Of a DNA stretch of 42,216 nt, positions 26,199 to 35,364 are shown in pieces. Below the pieces are notes generated by a model. That model was not told where the DNA came from. It ran no database searches and saw only the letters and a program-made list of their open reading frames with translations. Source of the stretch: Rhodospirillaceae bacterium (lineage in GTDB: Bacteria; Pseudomonadota; Alphaproteobacteria; UBA8366); contig PARQ01000018.1 of assembly GCA_002711555.1 (NCBI GenBank), positions 1-42,216 of the forward strand, read 5' to 3'. Positions within the stretch are counted from its first letter, which is position 1. Each line of letters opens with the position of its first letter. Made by a program: the position numbers and the translations under genes.

Positions 26199-26403
26199 TT
26201 TATTAGAGCACCCACTTAAAACCATGTTTACTAATAGTAAACTGTAGAGCAAAGGTATTCGTTTTCAATAATGAACAAAATTGCTTAATCATCATAACTG
26301 CCCTGGAAACAACAACGGAACGCCATCAAATTATAAGTATTGAGAATCAATGAGAAAAAATGCAACAGTTAATCTTAGTATTTTTATGCGAGGTAAAAAT
26401 TAG

Positions 26404-27045
26404 ATGAGCAAAATAGTGGTGATGGGTGGGTCGAGGGGTATAGGGCTCGAAACAGTAAAGGTGCTGCTTGAACAAGGACATCAGGTGACTGCGTTTTCAA
26501 GAAGCGCCCGTGATTTTGGCGATGGAAATCCGAATTTTAGGCATGTAGCTGGCGACGCGTGCAACCAAACTGATGTCTGTGCGGTTATTGAGCCTAATGA
26601 AGTAGTTGTACAAACACTCGGAGTACCCTTGAATCTTAGACTTATAACAGGTCCAATTGATCTTTTTTCTAAATCGACCAGAATACTGATAGATGCGATG
26701 GAGCATGCAAACGTACGCCGACTAATTTCAGTTACCGGCTTTGGTGCAGGAAGTAGTTTCCAAAGCATAAATTGTTTTCAGAAAATTCCGTTCCAAATAT
26801 GTTTTGGAGTGGCTTATAGGGATAAGTCTATTCAAGAGGCCCTCATTAAAAATTCTAGCCTAGATTGGACGATTGTTCGCCCCGGCGTTCTTACCAATCA
26901 AAAATTAAGAAAGCCATATAACATTCGCCTTCACCCATCAGAATGGCGCAATGGTATCATATCGCGATCAGCGGTAGCTGACTTTATAGCTTCTGCGGTA
27001 GATGATCCAAAAATGTTTGGCGCTGAACCAGTGTTGGCAAATTAG
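26404..27045 (+). CDS. NAD(P)-binding SDR-like protein (atypical, NmrA-type)
   Basis: A 213-residue Rossmann-fold protein. The glycine-rich motif IVVMGGSRGIGLETVKVL is at the N-terminus, and RRLISVTGFGAGSS and WTIVRPGVLTN match the central and late strands of atypical short-chain dehydrogenases (NAD(P)H-binding, biliverdin-reductase-B/NmrA-like). The catalytic YxxxK of classical members is not clearly present, though AYRDKSIQE occupies a similar position. A GAGGT lies about ten bases upstream of the ATG. It diverges from the Nei gene across 205 bases that I read as promoter space. Substrate unknown. Confidence 0.8.
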   Translation: MSKIVVMGGSRGIGLETVKVLLEQGHQVTAFSRSARDFGDGNPNFRHVAGDACNQTDVCAVIEPNEVVVQTLGVPLNLRLITGPIDLFSKSTRILIDAMEHANVRRLISVTGFGAGSSFQSINCFQKIPFQICFGVAYRDKSIQEALIKNSSLDWTIVRPGVLTNQKLRKPYNIRLHPSEWRNGIISRSAVADFIASAVDDPKMFGAEPVLAN

Positions 27046-27111
27046 GTGCCAATAGTGCCCAAAATTTTAACAATACCAGTGCATTGAACGTGGACTCGTT
27101 TTGGAGAAGAA

Positions 27112-27188
27112 TGGCGACCCCGGTAGGACTCGAACCTACAACCCCCGGCTTAGAAGGCCGGTGCTCTATCCGGTTGAGCTACGGAGTC
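27112..27188 (-). tRNA. tRNA-Arg (anticodon UCU)
   Basis: Read on the minus strand this gives a complete 77-base cloverleaf. The acceptor arms GACTCCG and CGGGGTC pair with one G-T wobble, the anticodon stem is CCGGC/GCCGG around the loop CTTCTAA (anticodon TCT), and the T-arm holds GTTCGAGTC. The discriminator base is G and the CCA end is encoded. It lies 37 bases downstream of the NDUFS4-like gene on the same strand, so it may be transcribed with it. Confidence 0.95.
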
Positions 27189-27225
27189 TCTCAAATTTTT
27201 TATCGTCAGCCGCGGAACGGAACAT

Positions 27226-27531
27226 TTAATGTGTCCACGGCCGACGTCGATCATGGGCAAAGTTATCCGAATAAGCCTTGGGTTTAATTCGGCGTTCATT
27301 TGCAGGCATAACGGTATAAGTGTATCCCTTATTCTTTGCATACTCTACCGCGTCTTCTTTAGTTTCAAATTCAAGTTTAACCTGACGACTTGTGTCGCTC
27401 GACCCGTTCCACCCCATAATCGGGTCTGGAGAAACTGGATCCTGAGGTTCAAAAACTAGGCACCAATCTTTGGTTTTGGCACGCCCTGACTGCATCGCAG
27501 TTTTTGCAGGTTTAAATATGCGAACGTGCAT
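27226..27531 (-). CDS. NDUFS4-like ETC complex I accessory subunit
   Basis: A 101-residue protein with the conserved region of the mitochondrial complex I 18-kDa subunit (NDUFS4). The features are RIFKPAKTAMQSGRAKTKDW at the start, then DPIMGWNGSSDTSRQVKLEF, FETKEDAVEYAKNKGYTY and a basic C-terminus with RRIKPKAYSDNFAHDRRRPW. In alphaproteobacteria this subunit stabilises the NADH-oxidising arm of complex I in the cytoplasm. I chose the ATG at 27531 because AGAGGA lies just upstream; the frame runs open to 27663 but those extra residues have no family match. This is one of the better lineage markers in the window. The 209 bases upstream hold no gene I can identify. Confidence 0.9.
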   Translation of the reverse strand: MHVRIFKPAKTAMQSGRAKTKDWCLVFEPQDPVSPDPIMGWNGSSDTSRQVKLEFETKEDAVEYAKNKGYTYTVMPANERRIKPKAYSDNFAHDRRRPWTH

Positions 27532-27740
27532 TATGTATCCTCTCAAAATTAATATAAAATGGTAGTTGCGATATCTATACTTATGTTTGGAGAATAGTAT
27601 TAGAAACCCCCATAGCAACTGACTGCTATTATTTTCATATTCTATCACACAACCTTTACTCAAGGATAATCAGAATAAACAAAAAGCTGAACCACGTAAA
27701 AGTAGGCATTTATTTTAATAGGACACTCCACGTAATTTTT

Positions 27741-28163
27741 TCATCTTTCTTTCGGCGTGGCGACCATGTGATTTTTATTTTCATCAAAATATTTTTTTGC
27801 CACCCGCGCTGCACTAAGGCCTGCAGGCATTCCCGCATAAACACTAACGTGAAGCAAAACCTCGCGAATTTCTTCCGGGGTGCAACCGTTCCTCAGCGCG
27901 CCATCGATGTGATGCTCTAGCTCGATCGGCTTATCGAGGGCAGCAAGCAAACAGACACTCAGCATACTCTTGATTTTTCTATCGAGTCCAGGCCGCGCCC
28001 AAACCATTCCCCAGCCCCATTCCGTCGCAGCTTGTTGGAAAGCAGCCATAAATGGGTCATTATCAGCATCAGCAATTCCTTTATTAACTCGATCTGAGTC
28101 AAGGACAGCGGTGCGAACTGCCAACCCTTTTTTGAATTGCTCATTCTTATCTAAATAAACCAT
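27741..28163 (-). CDS. Carboxymuconolactone decarboxylase/AhpD-like protein (PcaC-type)
   Basis: A 140-residue all-helical protein of the carboxymuconolactone decarboxylase family. The PcaC-type block IELEHHIDGALRNGCTPEEI (about residues 80-99) is followed by REVLLHVSVYAGMPAGLSA. It lacks the CxxC of AhpD peroxidase partners, so a decarboxylase- or hydratase-like role fits better. No other protocatechuate-pathway gene is in the window, so the true substrate is open. The ATG at 28163 is the only reasonable start. Confidence 0.85.
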   Translation of the reverse strand: MVYLDKNEQFKKGLAVRTAVLDSDRVNKGIADADNDPFMAAFQQAATEWGWGMVWARPGLDRKIKSMLSVCLLAALDKPIELEHHIDGALRNGCTPEEIREVLLHVSVYAGMPAGLSAARVAKKYFDENKNHMVATPKER

Positions 28164-28472
28164 TTTATTCTCCGTTGTTTTTGATAAACCTTGGATTGCC
28201 TACATCTTCTCCATGTGTGCATTTTTAAAAGAAATTTTAAAAAAAAAGCACCGTTAGTTCGATCCCATACATCAACAAATCCATTTTCGTGTATTTTGTA
28301 AGGTGTTTTCAGTGATCAGATTTAATAAAATTTATTTGGTTACTCTGCACGGCACCACTACGAAGCATATCTGCAGCATAGTATTATGACCAAAGAATAT
28401 GACGATGAAAACGGCGCACTCAAAAAATATTTATCAATATTTCGCATGGTATATATCTCTGATGTGATTAGA
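28164..28472. other. Gene-poor gap between the PcaC-like gene and tRNA-Pro
   Basis: About 309 AT-rich bases. The lower end should hold the promoter of the minus-strand gene ending at 28163. No open frame longer than a few dozen codons has family features, and a frame that runs on through the tRNA is an artefact. I see no convincing terminator, repeat or RNA gene here. Confidence 0.6.
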
Positions 28473-28549
28473 TGGTCGGGGCGGTATGATTCGAACATAC
28501 GACCCTCTGCTCCCAAAGCAGATGCGCTACCAGGCTGCGCTACGCCCCG
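28473..28549 (-). tRNA. tRNA-Pro (anticodon UGG)
   Basis: The minus strand gives a full 77-base cloverleaf. The acceptor arm is CGGGGCG/CGCCCCG, the anticodon stem is TCTGC/GCAGA around the loop TTTGGGA (anticodon TGG), and the T-arm has GTTCGAATC. The discriminator base is A and CCA is encoded. It diverges from the dehydrogenase gene at 28640. Confidence 0.95.
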
Positions 28550-28639
28550 ACGTAAGATAAATATTCTTAAACTTATGCGGTTCTAGAGTAAACTCGTGTT
28601 TGTTCCAACAAAAATAACTTTAAAAGCTGTGAGTATTTT

Positions 28640-29593
28640 ATGAAAATTGGTTTTTTGTCCAAAGCTGGTGTGGACATCGCGGAAATGGCGAAAATTTTTT
28701 ATCCGAAAAAAATAAGTATTTTCAATAGCCGCGCGTCATTAAGAGAAGCAGCTCACGAGCTCGATATCCTCATTGCACAAAACCAGGGCTTTTCTCGCTT
28801 TACCATAGACTCAAGTATCCTGAGGTGTGCAAGAAAACTCCGCCTCGTTCAGCATATTGGTGTGGCTGCAGACATCACTGATGTCAAGGCAGCTGCAAAA
28901 TATGGTATTCCCGTTGCGACTGTCCCTGCACAGAATTGCCGTTCAGTAGCCGAGACTGCGATGTATATAATGCTTGGTTGTGCGAAACGAGGCAGAACTG
29001 CACAACGCCTGGTGGTTGAAGGATCAATGGCTGAATTTCAATGTAATGAACTTGGTGGCAAAATGTTATGCCTCATCGGGCTTGGTACAATTGGCAAAAT
29101 GTTGGTGCCCATGGCTCGCGGTCTTGGAATGAATGTCATAGCTGTTCGCAGGGATATTTCTAAAGATGGCGAAATTGATGGCATTGAAAAGATTTATCCA
29201 ACAAAAGATCTTTTTGTAGCTCTAAGGCAAGCAGACTACATCATTCTCGTCTTGCCACTTAATGAAGAAACCTTTCACATAATTGATGAGAAGGCTCTAT
29301 CTTCAATGAAATCAGATGCCTTTTTAATTAACATGTCACGAGGTGACCACATTTCCCGAAGCGCTTTGGAAAAGGCACTAGCAGATAGGAGTATTGCAGG
29401 ATTTGGGACAGATGTTTTTTGGCAGGAGCCAAACGACCCTGATGATCCCTTGATTCAGGATGAACGTGTTTTCGCTACGCCCCATTCAGGCGGCAAGTCA
29501 TATGAAGCAATTTCCGGAGGAACGCGCGAAGTTTACAAAAATATTCAGAGAATTATCGATGGCAAAGTTCCATTCAATATCATATCGCACTGA
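28640..29593 (+). CDS. D-2-hydroxyacid dehydrogenase (NAD-dependent)
   Basis: A 317-residue member of the D-isomer-specific 2-hydroxyacid dehydrogenase family. The nucleotide-binding motif is CLIGLGTIGKMLVPMARGLG (about residues 148-167). The catalytic Arg is in LINMSRGDHISRSALE, the Glu in GTDVFWQEPNDPDDP and the His in FATPHSGGKS, so the triad is intact. Phosphoglycerate dehydrogenase-like and hydroxypyruvate/glyoxylate reductase-like enzymes share this pattern and I cannot choose between them. It has no C-terminal ACT domain, which argues against classical SerA. It stands alone with no operon partner. Confidence 0.87.
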   Translation: MKIGFLSKAGVDIAEMAKIFYPKKISIFNSRASLREAAHELDILIAQNQGFSRFTIDSSILRCARKLRLVQHIGVAADITDVKAAAKYGIPVATVPAQNCRSVAETAMYIMLGCAKRGRTAQRLVVEGSMAEFQCNELGGKMLCLIGLGTIGKMLVPMARGLGMNVIAVRRDISKDGEIDGIEKIYPTKDLFVALRQADYIILVLPLNEETFHIIDEKALSSMKSDAFLINMSRGDHISRSALEKALADRSIAGFGTDVFWQEPNDPDDPLIQDERVFATPHSGGKSYEAISGGTREVYKNIQRIIDGKVPFNIISH

Positions 29594-29701
29594 AATTTAT
29601 TTGCTACCACGACAGGTGACATAGATTATCATTTTATACCCGAGATCACCCCTTTGATCGATTTAAATGATGTCCAATGTCGACTAACACCTATTATCGA
29701 A

Positions 29702-30241
29702 TTACTCGTTGAAAAATATTTGGTGGCGAACCAAATCACCGACCGTGATGCCAAACCTCGATACGGCTCCCGCATTAAGCTCTAAAACCGCACGTGCTGG
29801 GAATTTACCAGTAATTAGTTTCTCGCTAAGCGGGTCAGCCGCCTCATGAATATAGTTTATACGCCCTCTGGAATTTATGAATAACATGTCTAATGCCAAA
29901 TAGGTGTTTTTCATCCACATGGAAATTTTTGAATTCGGCTTATAAACAAACAGCATGCCATTCTTTTGAGGTAAAGAGCGCCGGTACATCAAACCCATCG
30001 ATTTCTGGCTCCTAGTAACTGCAAGCTCAACAAAGAAATTTTGCGAGGTGCTACTACCTTCTATTACCAATCTAGAAGTAGCAGAGGTTGACTGTGCATG
30101 ACACTGACTAACAGCCAACAACAAAGTCCATATAAATACTACGTATATCAAAGGTACTGAAAAACGGCTCAAAAAATGCTCACGGACATTTATGCGCTCG
30201 TAAGCACATGAACTGTTATTAAAAGTCACGACGCAAGGCAT
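29702..30241 (-). CDS. DUF192-family exported protein
   Basis: A 179-residue protein with a hydrophobic N-terminal segment (about 29-48, VPLIYVVFIWTLLLAVSQ) ending in CHAQ, so a Sec signal peptide with cleavage before Gln is likely. The mature part has the DUF192 pattern: RSQKSMGLMYRRSLPQKNGM, then ISMWMKNTYLALDMLFIN and RAVLELNAGAVSRFGITVGD. The function of DUF192 is not settled. The N-terminal 25 residues before the hydrophobic segment are unusual and a later start is possible. It lies 33 bases after the antiporter operon on the same strand and may be read through from it. Confidence 0.8.
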   Translation of the reverse strand: MPCVVTFNNSSCAYERINVREHFLSRFSVPLIYVVFIWTLLLAVSQCHAQSTSATSRLVIEGSSTSQNFFVELAVTRSQKSMGLMYRRSLPQKNGMLFVYKPNSKISMWMKNTYLALDMLFINSRGRINYIHEAADPLSEKLITGKFPARAVLELNAGAVSRFGITVGDLVRHQIFFNE

Positions 30242-30274
30242 ATGGTAACGGCATCATCAAACAGAATGGAAGAC

Positions 30275-31981
30275 CTATGTGAATTGAATAATCAATAACA
30301 GCTTTAATACGAGTATGACCCATACAACCATAGTGCCAGCACTTGTTGCCCGGGCAGCAATACTCTCAGGGCCACTGTGGTATCTAACTTGTTTAATAAC
30401 GTAGTTTAAACACTCCATCATCATTCCACGAATTGCACCTGCTGCCAGACTGATACTATACAAAACATTCCTTACAATTGTACTGCCGGCGCGCCGATAT
30501 AACCAATCAGAGTCAAGAACAGTCGATCTTAATTCTGGTGGATAGAGCCCAGTTTTTTGAAGAACAGCAAAAGCAAGAGCCGAAAACATAAGAAGCTGGA
30601 GCATAGTCACGACATGGGTCGTGGTATAGGGAACGTAATCTACCGGGTAAGGCAAAATGTCATAAAGCGGTTGCGGATAAACTCCTATTCCAAAACATAA
30701 AATAGCAGCAATACCCATAGCTAATAACATATTTTTGGGCGCTTCCTTGGGTCGTAATCCGGAATCATGGGCGAAAAATGCGAAAAAAGGAATCTTTATT
30801 CCAGAATGATGGAAGACGCCCGCTGAGGCAAAAAGCAGTAAGAGAAATGGAACCAGGTAATCTTGATCAGCGGCTGCAGTCAAAATCATTGATTTAGTAA
30901 CGAAACCAGAAAACAATGGGAATCCAGAAATAGCTGCCGAGCCAACAACACAAAAGCCGGTAGTCCAGGGCATGGATTTATAAAGACCGCCCAATTCAGA
31001 ACCCTTTGCCGTTCCAGCGCGATATAGCACAGCACCCATAGCCATAAACAAAAGAGCTTTGTATAAAATATGCGCGAATGCATGACTGACAGCACCGTTG
31101 ATAGCTAGTTGGGTGCCAATACCAACACCGGCAACCATGAAACCCAACTGGTTATTTAGTGAGTAGGCAAGAACACGCCGCAGATCATTTTCAATAACTG
31201 CAAAAAATATTGGAAATGCTGTCATCGCTGCCCCAATCCAAACAAGCAACTCCGTCCCGGGATAGCCGCGCGCGAGCGCATAAATAGCCAACTTGGTTGT
31301 GAATGCCGAAAGAAAAACAGTACCTGTTGGAGACGCCTCTGGATAGGCGTCCTGAAGCCAATTGTGCATCAGAGGAAACGCACATTTAATACCAAACGCC
31401 AAGAAAATAAGGACACCCCCTGGCCCATCCAAACCAATGAATTTAAAAGCCAACGAGCCCGTTGTTTTGGCCTGCATTACAGCTCCGGCAGCTAGCAGCA
31501 CTCCTGAGAAAATTTGTATAATGAGGTAACGCATGCCCGCGTCATATGCTCGATTATTACCTCCAGCCCATATAATGAACACGGAGGTGAGTGCAGTAAG
31601 CTCCCAGTAAACAAAGAGTGTTATGAGGTCGCCAGCGAAGGCCGCTCCGATAGCGGCGCCCGCATAAGCCAACGCTGCTGTTTGCTCCATAACATCTTTG
31701 GAGTGTAACGAAAAAAGAATAGCAACAAACGCCGCGATGTAAAAAATAATACCAAAAACGAAAGAGAGGGCATCAACGCGCACATGAATGAGTTCGTAAC
31801 CAAATAATGATACCTCCCCAAAACTTCCGTGTTCAAGTGAGAGAAGGCTCAAGAATCCTGCAATAGGCAAAAGGAGTAGGTATACTTTCCTTAGCCAACC
31901 TTCCGGGATTAGCGGAACAATGAAAGCCCCTAATATCAATATTAACCCAGGAGGAATATCAACGATCATAATAATCTTCAT
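30275..31981 (-). CDS. Mrp/Mbh-type antiporter subunit D-like (third copy)
   Basis: A 568-residue polytopic membrane protein of the NuoL/M/N-MrpD superfamily. The membrane glutamate is in FVYWELTALTSVFIIW and the conserved lysine and histidines lie in SHAFAHILYKALLFMAMG. The amphipathic-helix and proton-path block DAYPEASPTGTVFLSAFTTK is also present. It is the longest of three D-type subunits in the operon and the most divergent, with a longer C-terminus that includes extra membrane segments. The start overlaps the upstream small gene by 23 bases; an ATG at 31969 is an alternative. It is the last antiporter gene before the DUF192 gene. Confidence 0.86.
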   Translation of the reverse strand: MKIIMIVDIPPGLILILGAFIVPLIPEGWLRKVYLLLLPIAGFLSLLSLEHGSFGEVSLFGYELIHVRVDALSFVFGIIFYIAAFVAILFSLHSKDVMEQTAALAYAGAAIGAAFAGDLITLFVYWELTALTSVFIIWAGGNNRAYDAGMRYLIIQIFSGVLLAAGAVMQAKTTGSLAFKFIGLDGPGGVLIFLAFGIKCAFPLMHNWLQDAYPEASPTGTVFLSAFTTKLAIYALARGYPGTELLVWIGAAMTAFPIFFAVIENDLRRVLAYSLNNQLGFMVAGVGIGTQLAINGAVSHAFAHILYKALLFMAMGAVLYRAGTAKGSELGGLYKSMPWTTGFCVVGSAAISGFPLFSGFVTKSMILTAAADQDYLVPFLLLLFASAGVFHHSGIKIPFFAFFAHDSGLRPKEAPKNMLLAMGIAAILCFGIGVYPQPLYDILPYPVDYVPYTTTHVVTMLQLLMFSALAFAVLQKTGLYPPELRSTVLDSDWLYRRAGSTIVRNVLYSISLAAGAIRGMMMECLNYVIKQVRYHSGPESIAARATSAGTMVVWVILVLKLLLIIQFT

Positions 31982-32387
31982 CTCGCATTAAAATTTTCCT
32001 CAGTTCCCTCGAAGCGAGAACCAGTAAAAAAGAAAGACCAAACCCAAATATACCAAAGAAGCCAAATATCCCCTCGAAAGCATAATGGGTATGCTTGTGA
32101 TAGAATGCGTCACTAATAACAAGCGCAATACAGATAAATACAAGCGCATAAAAAACTTTCTTTACGTTTCTCGCATCATCTAACCAAAATCGCTTTTCAT
32201 TAGAGATCTTTTTTTTCACTCTCGCATTCCGGGCGAGTTTAGCAGAAGATGCTGGTGTTTTTTTTAAGCCCTTTCTTAAGCCACTCTTAGATAGCTTTTT
32301 GGGAGGAGATTTTTTCTTCTTAGATGCTATTGATTTATTTGAAACAGTATTTTTTCTGTTTACTTTTGTGATCGGCTTTTTTGCCAT
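31959..32387 (-). CDS. Small membrane protein with lysine-rich N-terminal tail, in the antiporter operon
   Basis: A 142-residue protein without a family I recognise. Residues 1-65 are extremely rich in Lys, Ser and Arg (for example SKKKKSPPKKLSKSGLRKGL), resembling histone H1-like tails in composition, and are followed by two membrane segments (about 79-95, FYALVFICIALVISDAF, and about 105-127, rich in Gly/Phe). A short acidic tail ends in DEDYYDR. A purine-rich site (AGGGG) lies upstream of the ATG. It is wedged between two MrpD-like genes with overlapping ends, so it is probably a lineage-specific accessory subunit. By the positive-inside rule the lysine tail should face the cytoplasm. Confidence 0.75.
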   Translation of the reverse strand: MAKKPITKVNRKNTVSNKSIASKKKKSPPKKLSKSGLRKGLKKTPASSAKLARNARVKKKISNEKRFWLDDARNVKKVFYALVFICIALVISDAFYHKHTHYAFEGIFGFFGIFGFGLSFLLVLASRELRKILMRDEDYYDR

Positions 32388-32410
32388 GGTCGACCCCTAC
32401 CGTCCCTAAA

Positions 32411-33892
32411 TCATATGCCGGCAATCGGGGAAAGAAACCCCGCGAGATCATCAGCTATGAAGAAAGCTCCGATCGTCAGAACGCTTGCCGTACAAATACC
32501 TATTAAACACAACACTGGCGCTTCTTGCATAACCGTGCCCCGATCTTTCCTTTTACCCGACGCTTTTGCTGCAGGTTCTCTAAAAAAAGCCCGAAGTACT
32601 ATCGGCAGAAGATACGCCGCCGAAAGAAGAGAACTACCCATCCAGACAAACATAAAAATTATATAATCCGACTCGGCTGTACCCATCATGAGATACCATT
32701 TTGACAAGGCCCCACCCGCAGGGGGGATACCAATAATTCCAAAGCACCCTACCAAGAAACAACCCATTGTTATCGGCATTCGTCGTCCGATTCCATCAAG
32801 CTGACTTATTTCAGTCTTGTGCGAAGCTACCAAAATTGCACCAGCACAGAAAAAAAGCGTTATCTTAGCGGTAGCATGCATCACGATGTGCATACTAGCT
32901 CCAACAATACCAGCACCAGTTGCCATCGCCGCCCCGAGTATTATGTATGAAAGCTGGCTTATAGTCGAATAAGCTAGTCTCGCTTTAAGGTTATCTTTAC
33001 GAAATGCGATTACAGCCGATATTAGGAGAGTTGCACCCGCAATAATTGCCAATAATAGAGAGCCGTCAGATCCATTCAAGGTCTCTAGTCCAAACAAATA
33101 GACGATTACTTTTATGACTGTGAATACGCCCGCTTTAACAACTGCGACAGCATGTAGAAGTGCGCTTACGGGTGTTGGCGCTACCATCGCAGCTGGTAAC
33201 CAACGATGGAATGGCATCAAAGCTGCTTTGCCTACACCAAACATAAAAAGTAAAAGCAAGACCGTAATTATTGGCCCGTCAGCTTTTTCGGCTAGGATAC
33301 CTCCCTCGGTGAAATCGAGAGTGCCAGTCAAGGCATATGTCCAAACAATGGCAAACAGTTGAAAACCGATTGATGTACCGATCAAAATTCCAAGGTAAAT
33401 ACGACCCGCTTTTTTTGTTTCTTCAGTTCCATGATGGGTAACGAGCGGGAAAGTACACAGTGTGAGAACTTCGTAAAAAATAAAAAGCGTCAACATATTT
33501 CCAGCAAATGCAACACCTATAGCCGCAGTAATAGAGATTGCAAAAAAGAAATAAAACTTTGTCTGATTAACTTCATGGTGGCCGCGCATATATCCGATTG
33601 CATATATCGATGTAACTATCCAGAGAAAGCTCGCGACGCAGGCAAAAATCATACCCAAGGGTTCAATTGTGAAAGCAATAGATAATCCCGGCAGCATCTC
33701 TAACAGCGTAATACCCGGACGAACGCCAGATGCGACTGTTGGCACTAAATGCGCCACACAAAGAAACAAAAAACCCGCAGTAAATAAAGTTACGGCCTCA
33801 CGTAAATTGGGGTAGGACCCCGCGAGCATGATAAAGACAGCCCCAATCAAAGGTACAGCGAAGCAGGCGTAGATCAGAGCCTCGGCACTCAT
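32411..33892 (-). CDS. Mrp/Mbh-type antiporter subunit D-like (second copy)
   Basis: A 493-residue, roughly 14-helix membrane protein of the MrpD/NuoM type. The TM5-like glutamate is in FIFYEVLTLCTFPLVTHHG, the proton-path block is FHRWLPAAMVAPTPVSALLH, and the lysine is in HIVMHATAKITLFFCAGAI. IGRRMPITMGCFLVGCFG is typical of the family. It overlaps the preceding D subunit by four bases and runs 23 bases before the small lysine-rich gene. As part of the complex it would move protons or sodium across the inner membrane. Confidence 0.88.
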   Translation of the reverse strand: MSAEALIYACFAVPLIGAVFIMLAGSYPNLREAVTLFTAGFLFLCVAHLVPTVASGVRPGITLLEMLPGLSIAFTIEPLGMIFACVASFLWIVTSIYAIGYMRGHHEVNQTKFYFFFAISITAAIGVAFAGNMLTLFIFYEVLTLCTFPLVTHHGTEETKKAGRIYLGILIGTSIGFQLFAIVWTYALTGTLDFTEGGILAEKADGPIITVLLLLFMFGVGKAALMPFHRWLPAAMVAPTPVSALLHAVAVVKAGVFTVIKVIVYLFGLETLNGSDGSLLLAIIAGATLLISAVIAFRKDNLKARLAYSTISQLSYIILGAAMATGAGIVGASMHIVMHATAKITLFFCAGAILVASHKTEISQLDGIGRRMPITMGCFLVGCFGIIGIPPAGGALSKWYLMMGTAESDYIIFMFVWMGSSLLSAAYLLPIVLRAFFREPAAKASGKRKDRGTVMQEAPVLCLIGICTASVLTIGAFFIADDLAGFLSPIAGI

Positions 33893-35364
33893 TGCGCAAC
33901 TCCTATCATCAAGAACTTAGCGGCAGCCATTGCAATATCTACAGTCCGGCCGGCATCAATACCAAAGTATATACTCGCCCCTGTTAAAATAAATAACGGG
34001 ATCAACATACTTAATGGGGGCTCAGAAATTACTGACGCACGCTTCGGCGGCGCACGGAAATACGCAACTTCAACTACCCGCCAAATGTAAATCACTGCTA
34101 GCAGAGAACTTATCAAAATAAGAACAGCTATAAGCCACATTTCTTTTTCAAGCGCTGCCAACACAAGGTACCACTTACTGATGAATCCGGCTGTCAAGGG
34201 AACTCCAATAAGTCCGAGCCCTGCAATAACAAAACAACCAGTAGTGATAGGCATGCGTTTACCAATACCAGCCATATCATCCAGACGCACAGATGCAATC
34301 CGAAAAAACATGCCCCCTACAGCCATGAAAAGTGCCCCTTTTACCAAGGCATGATTAAAAAGATGAATTATTCCTCCAGCTAACCCAGTGGTAGTAATAA
34401 AACTAATTCCGAGGACCATATATCCAATTTGGGCTATGCTGGAGTATGCCAGCATTCGTTTTATGTTGGTTTGGTATATAGCGACTAAAGAACCAACAAA
34501 CATTGCTGCCACCGACAAAATCATGAGAACTTCACCAATGACAAATAATGGGTCACCGCCGAAAACCGTAAATATCATGCGTAGAAGAGCATACACTGCT
34601 ACTTTTGTGGCCGTAGCGGCTAAGAAGATCGTAACGACTGAAGGGGCAAAAGTGTATGCATTTGGCAGCCACATGTGTAGTGGGAAAATTGCAAGCTTTA
34701 AGCTGAGCCCCACAACAATGAAAGCGATGGCAACCTGGATAGTACGCGTTTCTGCAACTGCTGGTATACGATTCGCCAGGTCCGCCATGTTAAGTGTACC
34801 AGTCATCATATACATCATACCAACGCCTATGATGTAGAATGTCGCTCCCACTGTTCCCATAATAAGATAACGATAAGCAGCCGTCAGTGATCGGCGATAT
34901 CTGCCCATGCTGATTAAAACATACGAGGAAAGAGATGATACCTCTAGAAACACAAATAAATTGAAAGCATCGCCAGTAACAGCAATCCCCAATAAACCGC
35001 AGAGGCAAAGCAGATACATTGTATAAAACAAATATATTCGTGCTTCGGGAATTTCAGAAGATACACTAGCATGCGCATAGGGAAGGACCACGGCGCCTAT
35101 CGAAGAAACGATAACCAATAAAAATGCGCTCAAGAGATCAATTTTATATTCAATACCAATTGGCGCTGCCCAATCACCAATAGGATAAGAAATTGCCCCG
35201 CCAGAGAGCACTTCCATCAACAAACAGATAGAAATACCAAGGCAAAACCATGTCACTATGGTCGCCCAAAACCAAGCCCGATCGGAACGTCTTATAAGCA
35301 AACAAATGGGAGCGGCAATAAGGGGAAGTACGACTTGCAGAGCAGGGAGATTTGCCAACAACAT
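33889..35364 (-). CDS. mrpD: Mrp/Mbh-type antiporter subunit D
   Basis: A 491-residue, roughly 14-helix membrane protein. Motifs are FVFLEVSSLSSYVLISMG (membrane Glu), FPLHMWLPNAYTFAPSVV (proton-path block) and HLFNHALVKGALFMAVGGM (conserved Lys). IGKRMPITTGCFVIAGLGLI is shared with the next copy. It overlaps the MrpC stop by one base in TGATG. Of the three D-type subunits this one looks closest to conventional MrpD in length and motifs, so I give it the symbol. Confidence 0.88.
   Translation of the reverse strand: MLLANLPALQVVLPLIAAPICLLIRRSDRAWFWATIVTWFCLGISICLLMEVLSGGAISYPIGDWAAPIGIEYKIDLLSAFLLVIVSSIGAVVLPYAHASVSSEIPEARIYLFYTMYLLCLCGLLGIAVTGDAFNLFVFLEVSSLSSYVLISMGRYRRSLTAAYRYLIMGTVGATFYIIGVGMMYMMTGTLNMADLANRIPAVAETRTIQVAIAFIVVGLSLKLAIFPLHMWLPNAYTFAPSVVTIFLAATATKVAVYALLRMIFTVFGGDPLFVIGEVLMILSVAAMFVGSLVAIYQTNIKRMLAYSSIAQIGYMVLGISFITTTGLAGGIIHLFNHALVKGALFMAVGGMFFRIASVRLDDMAGIGKRMPITTGCFVIAGLGLIGVPLTAGFISKWYLVLAALEKEMWLIAVLILISSLLAVIYIWRVVEVAYFRAPPKRASVISEPPLSMLIPLFILTGASIYFGIDAGRTVDIAMAAAKFLMIGVAQ

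Noticed and set aside
26199..26252. Extension of the Nei frame with a lipoprotein-like LLLVNMVLSGC
   Set aside because: The catalytic proline must be residue 2 of the ripe enzyme, so the start is MPEGHTIHR; the upstream hydrophobic stretch is chance.
27084..27287. Plus-strand frame with VGLEPTTPGLEGRCSIRLSYG
   Set aside because: It is a read-through of the antisense of tRNA-Arg, a well-known false protein.
27612..27629. Hairpin ATAGCA-ACTGAC-TGCTAT followed by T-rich sequence
   Set aside because: Six weak base pairs and no plus-strand gene ending just before it; not a credible terminator.
28386..28586. Plus-strand frame of 66 codons with [19 protein letters not shown]
   Set aside because: It runs across the antisense of tRNA-Pro; the apparent conservation comes from the tRNA.
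29662..29677. Short inverted repeat GATCA/TGATC between convergent genes
   Set aside because: Five base pairs with no T-tract; too weak to call a terminator.
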